Origin: Uloborus plumipes
Lineage: Eukaryota > Arthropoda > Arachnida > Araneae > Uloboridae
Assembly: GCA_038373865.1 (NCBI GenBank)
Contig: JAXGGA010003436.1
Location: 1-64,000, forward strand
Reading direction: 5' to 3'
DNA length: 64,000 bases
Below are positions 36,116 to 47,031 of the stretch, one piece after another. The position numbers were made by a program, and so were the translations under genes. Positions within the stretch are counted from its first letter, which is position 1, and each line of letters begins with the position of its first letter. Below the pieces are notes generated by a model. That model made no database searches. It saw nothing but the letters and a program-made list of their open reading frames with translations, and had not been told where the DNA came from.

Positions 36116-38456
36116 TAGGGTGATTCAAAAAAATTTTTTTTTGAATTTCTTTGGTCTTACCCCGCAGTTTTTTTACACTATTCACGAATGTGATGTATGT
36201 AAAATTTTAGCTTAATTGAATAATATTTAGAGGTCGCTCAACGCGATCGAATTCTTTTGAAAATTAGCAATTTCGAGAGTTGGAGTACATAACTTCATTA
36301 CTCGAAATAATATTGTTCTTCATATAAAATGGAATAGTTGAAAATGTTAGTTTACTCTACTAAGTAATTAGTCAATAAAATAATAGCTCAAAGTGAGTTG
36401 TAACGACACCCCCCCCCCCCCCATGTCTGCATCAACTCTTACTTGAGTTTGGGTAGAAAATGTAGCTGCAAGCTCGGGCTGTGGTTTCTGTTTTCTTTTC
36501 GGTTGTTTGAGATGTATGAGTTTGTTCGGCCAAAACACCTAGCATCCACTCTAGAAAGGGCCCAATATAAGTGACAAATAATAGCTGCTACAGTACAAAG
36601 TATGGGTCAAAATGGGGAGGATTTGACAACGTCCATAAAACGGTAAAGGCAAACTATTCGCTCTGAATCGGCCGTTCACTTACAAAAGTCGTTTAAATCT
36701 ATGACTTCCTTTGATAGTTCACTGGAACGAAACACTTATGCAAAATATACTGGGGGAAATGAAGGAGGAGCAGTGTTTTTCATGCCAGTATTAGTATCAG
36801 GACCACAAGCATTGATGATTTACTTCTGGGTTCTAGTAAGTTAGTCAGGCACTGAAATTGCTACGGTAAATGCTGCTGTGCAATAACCAGTTAGATAAAT
36901 GGGAACTTTCTGAGCCCGTACGTGGTATGTGTTTCGGTACGACATGCAGTGCCGGTACTAAAATTGGAGCATGTTTGAACTTAGGAAAAAATAAATAGGG
37001 AAGCAACTTTTATATTGTGCTTTCCGCCATTATATTTTAGACATTGTGTTTTCTGTGGTATTACAACCGAAGTCTATTCTAGTCTTGGTTTCTCGGTATT
37101 TTAACCGATAAACCAAGAAATAGGTAGAATTGGGGTATTTGATTGCGTACAATGTCAAATGCGGTATTCACGAAATTGCGTGGAACCATACACTGCCATT
37201 GGATCTACAATACTGCATTTTAAGCGGTTTCAGCAATCATAGTCAAAGATAAAACATTCTAATTTTAAACCTAGAGTGAGAAACAATGAGGTTGAGGAGT
37301 TGGTAGCTAATTCAGAGCAACGTGCAACTAGTAATGGAAGTTGGGCAAAGTCAACTTCTGATGATCCATGCAAAAGAAGTGTCCAAGGAAGATACTAGAG
37401 CTTAATGCGATTTTCTTGAGTGGTATGTTTTCGTGTCCCAGGAGTGGTTCCTCATGTTATATCTGTGTCAAAGATTCTTTATGGCTTCGAGTTATGGATA
37501 TTTCACAACCAGTTTAAACTTGCAGCCGGACAAAGAAAAGGTATTCGTAACATATGAATGTGATTTCTTTTACATTCTTATCGTTAATGGAAAGGAATAT
37601 CTAAGAGTTGGGTTCCCAGCAATCCTTCTTGTGCAAGCACTGAGAAATGCTTTGGAACATTTTCAGCGTCCTTATTCATGTAAAGAAGAAACTCAAAATA
37701 TATCAGCTGCTTGATCCTGAGCATTGGAATCTTCAAGATAGCTACCAACAAGCTTTTGTACTACCAAAGAAACTGGGGATTGTAAACGACAATACGGAGC
37801 GTGGCATGGCCCTTATTGAAGTATTTGTTAAGACTATCACTAACGACGAAAAACAAAGCCAGTGTCTTCTTCAAGTGGTACAAGAACACAGAAAAGGTTT
37901 CAAAGTTGCAAAAAAGTAACTTTAAAAAGTGTTGCAAGAATTAATGAGCGAATTACCATATATTTAATGTATTTAAATTTGTTTTATATATTTTTCCGTA
38001 TTTGATTAGTTTTCATACTTTTCTGCATTTCATTGGTTTTTCAGATATATAGTTCATTTTGTGACTGCAAGCCTTTTTTTTTCAGAAATATAAAACAGCA
38101 ATAAAGTAACTTTATTATTATTATTTACGTTTGCATTTGTGCCACTATAACAAAAATTGAAGTACTCCAAAATGTAAATATAGTTGACTAAAATTTTGGG
38201 CAAATAATTCAGTGTATATAAAGGCCTAAATAAGAACGGTAAGACGAACAAAAATACAAAGGCCACTCTTTTCCATAGATATCATTTATGTTCACGTTTT
38301 TGTCAATATCACGAAATTTCAAGGCGTTTGAGCGACCTCTAAATATTAATATATTTTGTCAAAATTTTGCACAAATAATCAGTGGCACAAAATAAGAGGG
38401 TAAGACGCGCAAAAATACAAAGTTTATTTTTTTTCATACATTTCTGAATCACCCTA
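36116..38456 (+). mobile_element. 2.3 kb hAT-like transposon inside the SINE, exact 8 bp target duplication
   Basis: The termini are TAGGGTGATTCAAAAA on the left, and the reverse complement of TAGGGTGATTCAGAAA on the right. Further in, AATATTTAGAGGTCGCTCAA (about 36222) recurs inverted near 38330, so the inverted repeats extend over about 120 bp. The flanks are ATGTACAG on both sides (36108-36115, 38457-38464), an exact 8 bp duplication. Between them lies a decayed plus-strand transposase. Removing the element and one ATGTACAG restores a continuous SINE. An 8 bp duplication with TAGGG ends is typical of hAT elements. Confidence 0.88.
36660..37919 (+). pseudogene. Divergent hAT-like transposase, several frameshifts
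   Basis: Ordered blocks can be read through frame changes. They are FFMPVLVSGPQ near 36780, then VRGMCFGTTCSAGTKIGACL at about 36917, then LLYCAFRHYILDIVF at 37007, then NDNTERGMALIEVF at about 37789, followed by TNDEKQSQCLLQVVQEHRK and a TAA at 37917-37919. From memory of related multi-copy proteins in invertebrates, the second block normally reads CFDTT; here the aspartate is G. The C-x-RHx block resembles the C/DxxH signature of hAT transposases, and the ERG block is in the place of the catalytic glutamate (the ER of hAT). This assignment is my inference. The changed aspartate, stops and frameshifts make this copy dead. Confidence 0.7.
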
Positions 38457-38597
38457 ATGTACAGCTTAAACGTCCTTCCGCCTTAATGGTGCTCGTAAAA
38501 ACGGAAGCAGCGTACCTATCCTGCCTTAAATCGAGTAGATTTCATCTGCTCGGGCTCGGATACCCGAGTGGTATTAGAAACAACAACAATAACAAGC

Positions 38598-39707
38598 CTC
38601 CAAACAATTAGGAGACAGGTTTTAATTGTTGACAAGGCCCCATGAATTGTATCTTCTTCTTTTTACTCAACTATAACAAAACCGTTCTTAATGTTTCAAC
38701 AGTAAAACTTTGCAATCAAAAAAGATTTTACTGCAAAAAGTATTGAGAGCATGCATACCAGTTCTTTTTACTGTAAAACATCACTCCAAGCAATGATAAG
38801 TCAGGTTTAAACCCCACGGCTTACATTTCGTTTTTTTAACCTAGCTATACATAGCAACAGCGTTCTCATTTTTTCTGCCGTAAAAACTTAACAGTAAAAT
38901 AGGTCTTTTCGGTAGAAAGAATTGTCTACCCGTATGCCATTACTTCTTTAAAATGTGAAGATTATTTTAAACAGCGTGTTAACAGATTCACTCACATCAT
39001 ATTTCATGAACAGGCCTTATCTTTACGTTTGTAACATTTATGCCATTATTGTCTTCAGTTTCGCATCAGCTATTCAACATTTTTCCATTGCAGGTTTACC
39101 AACTCTTAAACATCAGCTGCAAGAAACACGATGTTTAACTTTCCGCCTTAGATATAATTCCAAACAAACTTCCCAAGCGACATAAAGCTCGCAATCTTTG
39201 TATCATTTTTTTTCTCTCATCCTTATTTTCTGTTGCCGAGTTGTGTTCCTTGTAGTAATAAAAAAAATCATTCTGTCGTAAGAAGAAACCGGAGTACAAA
39301 TTAAAGCTCGAAAAATCTTCTCGAAAAATGAAAGACGAGTATCTCTTAATAGAGGGCCCGCTTTTAGGGGAAAATTTGACAAGCTGTGCTGCATCCTCAA
39401 GGTCAACTGAAGAACAGTAACTATAGCAACGAAGAAACTTGTGCACTGAAAGCATAGACATTATTCTTTCGGATTTATTAGCTGACAACAAGATGATGTA
39501 AAATATTTAATAAGCCAGAATGCCCATGTGAAAAGGAGAGAGTTAATTTAACTACATGATCATGAAACGCGATTTTTTCTTCCTTGTTCGTGACTGAAGA
39601 CAGGTTCATATTTATGATATGAACAGTTAAAAGAATTAAGTAGCATACAATGTTTTTAATTAGTGAGCATGATATTTATTAATACTCTGAGTAAACGTGT
39701 GATTTAC
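38598..39707. other. AT-rich DNA, no gene seen
   Basis: No TIR pair or RNA gene was recognised. Minus-strand frames at 39135-39491 are open over about 118 codons. The C-terminal half is K/R/F-rich and no family is recognised, so it is not called. Confidence 0.4.
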
Positions 39708-39872
39708 TTGCTGTAAGAAATAAAATGATCCTCTCAGTGAGGCAACACTTGGGGGGGTGTTCATGACTGATTTATTAGGAATTCCCTGATTGCGCAATTG
39801 GGTTTTACACACTTGCCCTCCGCAAGAGCGCGTAGCAGAACGCATGAGGTCACTTAGACTCTTGGCACTCAT
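39708..39872 (-). CDS. Candidate internal exon, 55 codons, function unknown
   Basis: On the minus strand a pyrimidine-rich acceptor (TTTTTCTCATCTGTTTTAG) directly precedes an open segment of 165 nt. The segment ends at a GTAAAT donor-like site after the codons for LQQ. Its length is exactly 55 codons, so both borders are in the same phase. Only this frame is open; the other two meet stops at once. The peptide begins MSAKSLSDLMRSATRSCGGQ and is rich in S, R and polar residues, unlike the K/F/I/N-rich random frames around it. Base composition is clearly more GC-rich than the flanks. I recognise no domain. It could be a real exon of a long gene or part of an old element. Confidence 0.35.
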
Positions 39873-39896
39873 CTAAAACAGATGAGAAAAACATGA

Positions 39897-39946
39897 CCGG
39901 ATAGCGGGATGATAATTTTATGGAATATTTCTTGACCGCTATCCGG
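39897..39946. repeat. 11 bp perfect stem with 28-base loop
   Basis: CCGGATAGCGG and CCGCTATCCGG are exact reverse complements separated by 28 AT-rich bases. GC-rich arms of this kind are rare in this window. It lies just upstream, on the minus strand, of the exon candidate at 39708-39872. Confidence 0.75.
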
Positions 39947-39948
39947 GA

Positions 39949-41641
39949 AAAAGGGCAAATTGGCTGCCCATCTTGTTCATGTGTGAAAATAAATAAAAAA
40001 TAGTTTGTTTGTGATTATCGTGTCCATTGCTCTCCATCGCTCATGACTCATGGAATAAGAAGAAGTGGGTAAATCCATTTCACTTGCATAAGTGAGACAA
40101 GTGCTAGGATTGAGTTACTCTGAATATTTTTTAGTTTCTTAAGTTAGAAATTGGTAAATATTCCACGCTAGAATTTCATATTTGTAATTTAATTTGATAA
40201 AAACCTATTACAGTTTGCTCAAAAGCATGATTTATGGCTAATACTGCAATCTATCAATCTTCAAAATTGTGCAATAAATCAGATTAGTATCAGATTTTCG
40301 CATTTTTCTGGATCAAACTGTTTTAGTACAATACCGACAGCTACTGTTTGATTTTAATGAACTGACGTAAAAAGTAACAGATAAGCTCTAGTTACTAGTT
40401 TTAATAATCGAATAACTTTTCGGTATAAGTATAAGCCGTGTTTTACATCAGAAATAAACAAACTCTCTAAAGATGTAGGAGCCAGGTGAAAACATACAGC
40501 TCCACACACAGCATTTCTACCTGTCAAAACATTTTACCGTAATCTCCACGATGTTTTACTAAACTTATTGATTGTTTTTCTAAACGCGATTATAAATTTA
40601 AAAATAGATATTCCAAGCATACAATATTAAGGCAGAAAATTAATTGGAAGTTTCTGTTCCCGCAAATAAGTTATAATATTCTATTCGAAAAATAAGGGAA
40701 TCATCGACAAACAGGATGCAAATAAAAAATTGCAATGAAAAAAAAGAGTTAAAAACCGGAGGTGTAAAATTTCTCATTTAAGGTAAAGGGTATACCAAAA
40801 ATCTTAGGGAGTTAAAGATTAATTTATATTTAAAGTTTTAAGAGACATTGCGTAAAATCGAAGCGATCTTGTGAAATTCATTTTTCGAGTCCTATTTTAC
40901 ATACATCCGCCAAAAGGCATTACTAAAATCATTACATCCAAGTCTTTTACCAGATAAGGTTCGATATCATTGTGCAGTTTAATTGATTAATTTCTTTGTA
41001 GGTTTTGTGTTTAAGCAATTAAAATATTTCTTTCATACACCTCAATTAAGTATACTTTACGTATAGACCAAATGTTACCAAGATTAAGAATTGGGTAATT
41101 TTTAGATGAAAGATTGGGGTTAACTACAATCACGTAATCGCTTGGCGAGTAAGTGGTCCAACTTTCAGCCAAATCACTTTAAAACTAGTGTTTCTGAAAG
41201 TTTTAATATTTTACCAGAAGTGCAATCGAGGTGCCAAATGCAGAACATGGTGATAGTGAGTTTCTCAAACACATCTTTCGCTTACATCAAGGTACAGGTC
41301 TTGTACTCTCCGTTCAATTGAATACGTAGTTTGTGTCTTTAATTTTACACCCATTCTGAAAGTGACACCTCAAATTCTAGCTAATTTAGTTCCAGTTCAT
41401 TACGTTACTTGATTGATTGAAATATTTATAGTTTGACGTTGCATGCTTAATTAGTGAAGTATATTTCGGACGAAATAAATAATTTTGCACACATTCAATA
41501 AATAACAAGGGATGTAAGTCTCGACTTCATTGCAAGAGCTATCCATGTCATTTTATCTCCTACAAGTCATTTTCTCGCGTTATACATTTTTATTTGTAGT
41601 CAAAAAGGAATATGACTTTAAATATTAACTTTATTTTTCAG
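39949..41641. other. AT-rich DNA, no gene seen
   Basis: No feature recognised before the exon candidate at 41642. Confidence 0.5.
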
Positions 41642-41729
41642 ATGGTCAAAATGAATGTTCACGGATCAATAGAAAAGATAAGGAAGAGATAATGCAACTC
41701 AGAAAGCTGAAACAATTTCAAATTCACAG
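41642..41729 (+). CDS. Candidate internal exon, 88 nt, function unknown
   Basis: A polypyrimidine acceptor (TTATTTTTCAG, ending 41641) is followed by 88 nt that end in CACAG before a GTATTT donor-like site at 41730. One frame is open throughout (entering with two bases and leaving with two bases). It reads GQNECSRINRKDKEEIMQLR and then KLKQFQIHR, strongly charged and helix-prone. The other two frames are closed by stops. Both splice borders and the amino-acid make-up fit a short internal exon, but the segment is small enough to occur by chance. No family recognised. It is on the opposite strand to the 39708 candidate, so the two cannot belong to one transcript. Confidence 0.35.
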
Positions 41730-42334
41730 GTATTTAAACGGAAATTTTGCTTTTTAACTTCATTCCTCTTAATTAACTCTTGTATTCCATACTGCGTTTT
41801 TCCGGAAATGTTCATTCATGTATTAATGTTTGTTATAGTGCTCTGTAATGCAAAAAAAAGCTTTTTCATCCATCTTGCTCATTGAAAAGTGAACTGCAAT
41901 ACGATGAATTCAACGGATATCAATTATTTTCTAATTATAAGCAGTTTGTGTTTTTATAACGAATATTTTTATTTATTTCGTGCATTTTATTTATTTCGTG
42001 CATTTATTCATTTCGTACATTTTTATCCGGCATGACTATTCAGCCGAAGCTACATTTCAGTCAACTTTTGCTTACGTTCTCAGTTGGGTTTGGAGCGTAA
42101 GCAGAGAACGTAAGGGTGGATGATATTCTTCTTCGGATACTTTCATGATTTTCGAGACTACCACGAGAAACATCCACAACACAATAAATTCTGACCATAT
42201 CATGCGTTTACACAACGAGTTGCAACAGTTCTCTAGTTCAAGAAATCCAAAGCTTCATAATAGTTCGCAACAAGTAAAACGATTGTGTTATTAAAATCTA
42301 TGCGCGTCAGTGTGTCTATCTCTTCCCACTCCTG
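41730..42334. other. AT-rich DNA, no gene seen
   Basis: A short direct repeat, TTTATTTATTTCGTGCATTT, occurs around 41970-42010. Nothing else noted. Confidence 0.5.
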
Positions 42335-42650
42335 CACTGCAAAAAATGAACTGTTGCTTTTACGGGCAGCCGAGGGTCCAATTTAAAACTGTAAAATACG
42401 CAGTAATAAACTGTAAAACTAGCAATTTTACAGTCTCTTACTGTAAAGTCAGAAATTTTACAGTTTATTGCCGTAAAATTTAGCTGTATTACACTGTAAA
42501 AACAACAGTATAATATTGGCATCAGCGGTTCCAGTTTAAAACTGCAAAATTCACGGTAATAAACGGTAGAATTAACATTTTTTACAGTTTTTTTACTATA
42601 AAATTAGTTGTATTATACTATAAAAACAACATTCATTTTTTACAACATGT
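42335..42650. mobile_element. 'CACTGC' MITE, copy 2
   Basis: It starts CACTGCAAAAAATGAACTG and ends with an approximate reverse complement (ACATTCATTTTTTACAACATG). The interior has the same ACAGT/ACTGT-rich units as the 11186 copy, including AATAAACTGTAAAA and a GCATCAGCGGTTCCAG phrase. The right boundary and TA flanks are degraded, so the end is good to a few bases only. Confidence 0.75.
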
Positions 42651-42670
42651 CTTTCAGAGTATATGAAGGG

Positions 42671-42907
42671 TCAGGGGGAAAAACCACGGTAGTCCACTTT
42701 TTGTTGAATTTAAACTGATGCTTCCACCTGTTAGAAAAATAAGTGTAATTTCGTTTAGTATATGCAATATTCGTGAAAAAACACTGTAGTCCATGTATTA
42801 TTGTCATTTTAGAACAAGTATACTGGGGAAGTTTATGAGTTCGTAAAGTTTAAATTTCGTTTTTCTCAAAATGAATCAAATGTGACTACCGTGGTTTTTC
42901 CCCCTGA
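42671..42907. mobile_element. 237 bp MITE with TCAGGGGGAAAAACCACGG ends
   Basis: The left end TCAGGGGGAAAAACCACGGT is repeated inverted at the right (ACCGTGGTTTTTCCCCCTGA), and the pairing continues through AGTC. An internal copy of the motif (AAAAAACACTGTAGTCCATG) sits near 42776. No target duplication was resolved. It lies only 20 bp from the preceding MITE. No coding capacity. Confidence 0.85.
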
Positions 42908-43536
42908 CTATTCATCTATCTATCCCGAGGTCATGGTAGGCACTGTTCAATTCGGCGCACCGTGGGAAAGCCGATTCACGTGACTCCACGCCTCTAGATA
43001 TTGAAATGTTGGAAATATTAATTCAAATCTATCATATGAAAATCAGTCCTCGCATGGGGCCCTTATGGTTTGCTAACCAGATCAGTACCGAATTCAGTAG
43101 AAATATTACTAATTTGTGCCTAATTTTTTACCAAGTCCGTGACCAAAAATGACAAAATAACGTCAAGTACGCAACTAAGGACCTACACTTTAAGAAATGA
43201 ATGTTGTTTGTACAGTATAATACAGTTAATTGTATTGTAACAATCTGTCAAAATTGCTAATTTTACAGTAATAAACTGTAACATTTCTACTTTTACAGTA
43301 ATAAACTGCAAAATTGCTTAATTTACAGTTTATTACCGAGGGTTCTACAATTTTAAGCTTTAACCTCTGCTGCCAGTATTGTACTGTTGTTTGTATAGTG
43401 TAATATGGCTAAATTTTACTGCAGTGAACTGTAAAATTTCTAACTTTACAGTAAGAAACTGTAAAATTGCTAGTTTTACAGTTTATTACTGTGCATTTTA
43501 TAGTTTTAAATTGGAACCTTAGTTGCCAGTATTATA

Positions 43537-44793
43537 GGGGAGAGGGGGGCACATGTGAACAAACGATATTTTACCCAATTAACATGAAGAAAAAAAATCT
43601 GAAAAAAATTTATGTAGATGGTAACACAAGTACTATATCCTGCCAGAAATTTCAAAGATCTAAACCATTTTGTTTTTTAGTTATCAAAGATCTTATGTTT
43701 TGGAAGATGTCAATATATTTTTATGTTCTAGTTCTCCGAGTAAAAACACATCCCAAACTTTTTTTTTTTTTTGTGATTTAACTTTATTCGTCTTAAAGTG
43801 GCATTAATAAGGAAAGTTTTCATGCACTATTTTTTTTATTGAAAAAAAAAAGTTTTTTATTAAATTAGGCCTAAGTTGAGATAAGGGGCACATGTGAACA
43901 CATTATGTAGGGGCAGATGTGAACAGTTCATCTGTGCCCCATAATGGTATTTAGTTATTTCAATTTCAAAAATTGCTGATTTTTTTCATACATTGAACAG
44001 TCTAATTAAGAAATATTGAATAATTAAAAGTTTCAATACTCAATATTTAATTAAATTTGAAAGAGTTGCAAAGAAAAGAAAGTTAAACTTGCTAAACTGT
44101 TGAAAAAGGAGCAGTTAAGAGTTGCAGTAAGTGACGCTGAGTCCGACATTAGTTTTGAAGACTGCAACTATCAAGAAATTTGTGCTGAAATCAACCTTGC
44201 AACAGAAGATTTAGCTGTGAGTGAGTTTGTCCTTGTAGAATTCACTATCAAAAAGACAAACATTTTTTATGAATGAAACTTTTATGTTTCCAAAAATAGA
44301 TAATACATCGATGGCAAACACTGTGATGATTTTCTGCTAAAATTACCACCCCCTTCAGTTTTAGCTGGCACATGTCGAGCTGCATCTTCTGCTTCTTTTT
44401 TCTGTAAAACTTGAAGGGTACAATGTTCGTTGAATTGAGCCAATTAATCACGTTGAATAACCTTGATATTTTCCCTGTAAGTGTTTGTTAATGTGCAATA
44501 AGCAGTATACTTAAAAATATGCTTAGGTGTATTTTATTTCCATTTATGTATCTGTGTACTTGTCCCCCAGGCGTGTTTGCAACTGCCCCCTACTGGGGCA
44601 GATGTGAACAAAATTTAACATATTTTTGACTTATTTTTTTTGGCTGGAATTCACTGTTGAAAAAGATAGACAACAGCATAAAAATATTAGCAAATGTTTG
44701 ATTTATCATGTTTGCACTTGTTTCTTTTATATGTCAAATTAATAATAAAAAATACAAAAATGGCACTTTGTTCACATGTTCCCCCTTCTTCCC
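43537..44793 (+). mobile_element. Pogo-like element, 1.26 kb, internally reduced
   Basis: The left end GGGGAGAGGGGGGCACATGT pairs with the right end, whose reverse complement reads GGGAAGAAGGGGGAACATGT; both continue into GAACAAA. TA flanks both sides (43535-43536, 44794-44795). The word GGGGCA(C/G)ATGTGAACA recurs inside, at about 43884, 43911 and 44586, and an inverted GTTCATCTGTGCCCC lies at 43927. Subterminal repeats of this kind are common transposase-binding arrays. The interior holds the C-terminal remnant of a pogo/Tigger-type transposase. Confidence 0.82.
44050..44420 (+). pseudogene. C-terminal remnant of a pogo/Tigger-type transposase
   Basis: One frame is open to TGA at 44274-44276. 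It reads KLAKLLKKEQLRVAVSDAES, an acidic stretch, and then SEFVLVEFTIKKT. The DFVLV-x-F-xx-KKT phrase is what I know from the C-terminal tail of many invertebrate pogo-family DDE transposases. Past the stop, with a frame change, FPKIDNTSMANTV and DDFLLKLPPPSVLAGT continue the same tail. The catalytic DDE core and the N-terminal DNA-binding domain are absent. This fits the TA target of the host element. No start codon belongs to this fragment. Confidence 0.6.
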
Positions 44794-44826
44794 TACTGTA
44801 AAAACAACAGTTCATGTTTTGCAGTG

Positions 44827-46654
44827 CAGCACTCGCCGAAGTTGGCTCTCGATAATACGCAACCCGCTTGGCGAGAAAGAAGCATAGCCCCTTGGCGCCA
44901 CGATTTCGCAGTTTGTAGTCAAAATTAAGCATCTACGTCTGAAAAGCTTCACAAGCTGCGACAAAACCCTTTTGATTATTCCAAATACAATTCCTGTGAC
45001 CAGACTGTTAGGTAACTAATAAGAACTAAGGTGAATTTTAAGAAAAATTTATGTCTATAGGTGTTTTTTATTACTTAATGTGAGTTAGTAAAATTTGCAC
45101 TCGGAATGAAAATTCACTATTAAGAACAACATATTGCTTCTAGAAAAAACACACGCACAAACAAAATATGGTTTACAGACTATTTAACCGTACGAAATTA
45201 ATCAGTCTCATACATTAATGAAGTTCTAATTCACAACTACAAGTTGTTACTAAGTACAACGCTTTCAAAATAAAATTTGTTTGACATCAAATAATTAGTC
45301 TGTGTAGGAAGAAGTAATTAGTTTTCAATTTTCATTTTAGTTAGCTGAAATAAAAACAGCATTCACTGAAACTATTTTTAAAAACATCTTATATAAAGAG
45401 AATATAAATGTTATAAGTTTCATTCTTTTTAAAAATTCCTCTGGGAAATATACATATGTAGTTCCTTTAATAAGACTTTACTTAATTAAGTATTACGGTC
45501 TATAGTTTTTTAGATTCCATCGCTTTAAGAAATTTGTCCTGTGCGAAGAATTTTACTAAGGAGAGAAATATTTAATTAGTCAAATCCTTTTACATGTTTG
45601 AATTGCGTTTATTTCACTTGCTTTTTATAATTTTTTTATTTTCTCTTATTCTTTTAATTTTTGAGAACTCAAGATTGCTCATTGGTATTACTTTGTCATG
45701 GCTTGGGGTTACTTTTTATCCTCTTTAAGACTGGTAGAGAGCGAGTCACATGGTAGATTGCTTTATAATACGAGTCAAAAGATACTTGTGACCATACTAA
45801 CGGGTAAATATGACGTAAGATCTGCTTCTTAATAATACTTATACTGAGAGATGTTTAAATTATGGAGTGTGTGTTAATAAAGTAAATGACAAACCTAAGG
45901 TGGTCGACTTTAAGTCAGGCAATGTAGTGTTGCCGCCATGTTGCCTTGGATAAGATGATGTCGCGGTGAAGAGGTGATAACTTACTAAGTCTTGCCATGG
46001 CATCCCTGTATATGTCTTGACCGCATGCCACACCGAATGAAATTCATGAAATGTGAATTGCTGAGAGGAATATGCTTTTTTATTATGTTATTTTGGGGGG
46101 GGGATGAGGTGGGGGGGGATTCTTTGGGGTTTTATATTTTTTAATTGCAGTTTTGTACTGCAATATTTTGTATACTTTTCGAAAACTATTTTTATACCAA
46201 TCGTATTTAAATGAATCAACAATGAATGTGCTTTTAATTTTAATTTCATCTGCTGTAAAATAAATAATTTTACCGTTTTTTTTAACCTAAGAATTTTTTA
46301 CAGCATCTCTTCTTTAGTATTACAAAAGCACAACGAAAAAGAGCTCGAAATATCCGAATGAGAGACATTTCGAGGCGCGGTGAAGCACAGTGTTACTGTA
46401 GTTTTAAATTAAAAAAATTTTAAATAAAAAAAATTTACATTACTGATCAATGCCCATTATCGCAATTATATGGCATTAATTTATGGTAAATTTTGTTCAA
46501 TGGCTAAATATAAGTTTGTTTAGCTCCATGAAATTGTGATTTTCTACTTTTTCTTTGGAATTTCTCCATGAATATTGTGGTTAAATCTTATCTACGATGG
46601 GCCAATTTTTAGGCCACTGTTTTATTACAACTAAATGTTTTGATAAAGAACGTA
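44827..46654. other. AT-rich DNA, no gene seen
   Basis: Runs of G occur at 46095-46115. No gene, RNA or TIR pair was recognised. Confidence 0.5.
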
Positions 46655-47031
46655 AAACAACTGTAAAAATGAAAATTGTTTTCACAGTAATTTTACAGTA
46701 ATAAACTGTAAAACTGCTAATTTTACCGTAGTAAACTGTAAAACTGCTAATTTTACAGTAGTAAACTGTAAAATTTGTAGTTTCACAGTTCATTGCTGTG
46801 CATTTTACAGTTTTAAACTGGAACTTCTGCTGCCAGTATTACAGTGCTGCAGTGCTGTTTTTACAGTATAATACAGCTAATCTTATGGTAATAAACTGTA
46901 TCATTGTTAATTTTACAGTAATAAACTAAAATTGCTAGTTTTACAGTTTATTACAGCGTTTTTACAGTTATAAACTGAAACCTCTGCTTTCAGTATCATA
47001 CTGTAAAAACAACAACTTATTTTTAGCAGTG
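46655..47031. mobile_element. 'CACTGC' MITE, copy 4
   Basis: The right end reads CAACTTATTTTTAGCAGTG. The left end (AACTGTAAAAATGAAAATTG) is its degenerate inverse. The interior has at least three tandem units of the form TTTTAC(A/C)GTA(A/G)TAAACTGTAAAACTGC with a period near 30 bp. These explain the repetitive minus-strand frame at 46581-46793, which is not a gene. The GCTGCCAGTATTACAG phrase is shared with copy 3. Confidence 0.75.

Larger units (their letters stand above)
35935..38597 (+). mobile_element. tRNA-derived SINE, copy 1, split by a hAT-like element
   Basis: The head (CGGCCACCTTGCCTAGTGGT, 35935-) carries an A-box-like segment TAGTGGTCAGAG and, about 35 bases later, a B-box-like GGGTCAAATCCTGG. 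Together they form an internal RNA polymerase III promoter. The body follows with TTTCTCTCTCTCCTGTCATT and CCTATAAACGGGT. At 36115 it is cut by the 36116-38456 element and resumes at 38457 with a copy of ATGTACAG. It then runs GTCCTTCCGCC, a GGAAGCAGCG segment and CCGAGTGGTATTAG, to a tail of AACAACAACAATAACAA (38580-38597). No target duplication for the SINE itself was found. Confidence 0.85.
43186..44826. mobile_element. 'CACTGC' MITE, copy 3, split by a pogo-like element
   Basis: The left end (CACTTTAAGAAATGAATGTTG, preceded by TA) and the right end (CAACAGTTCATGTTTTGCAGTG) are the inverted ends of the family. The two halves (43186-43534 and 44796-44826) join into GCCAGTATTATACTGTAAAA, the phrase found uninterrupted in other copies. 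This shows that the 43537-44793 element entered at a TA inside the MITE. Confidence 0.85.

Noticed and set aside
43900..44600. Spaced GGGGCAGATGTGAACA repeats as a CRISPR-like array
   Set aside because: They are few, irregularly spaced, in both orientations and match the element's own ends; the DNA is eukaryotic.
46581..46793. Repetitive minus-strand ORF (FTVYYCKISS units)
   Set aside because: It is a reading of the ACAGT/ACTGT modules of a MITE.
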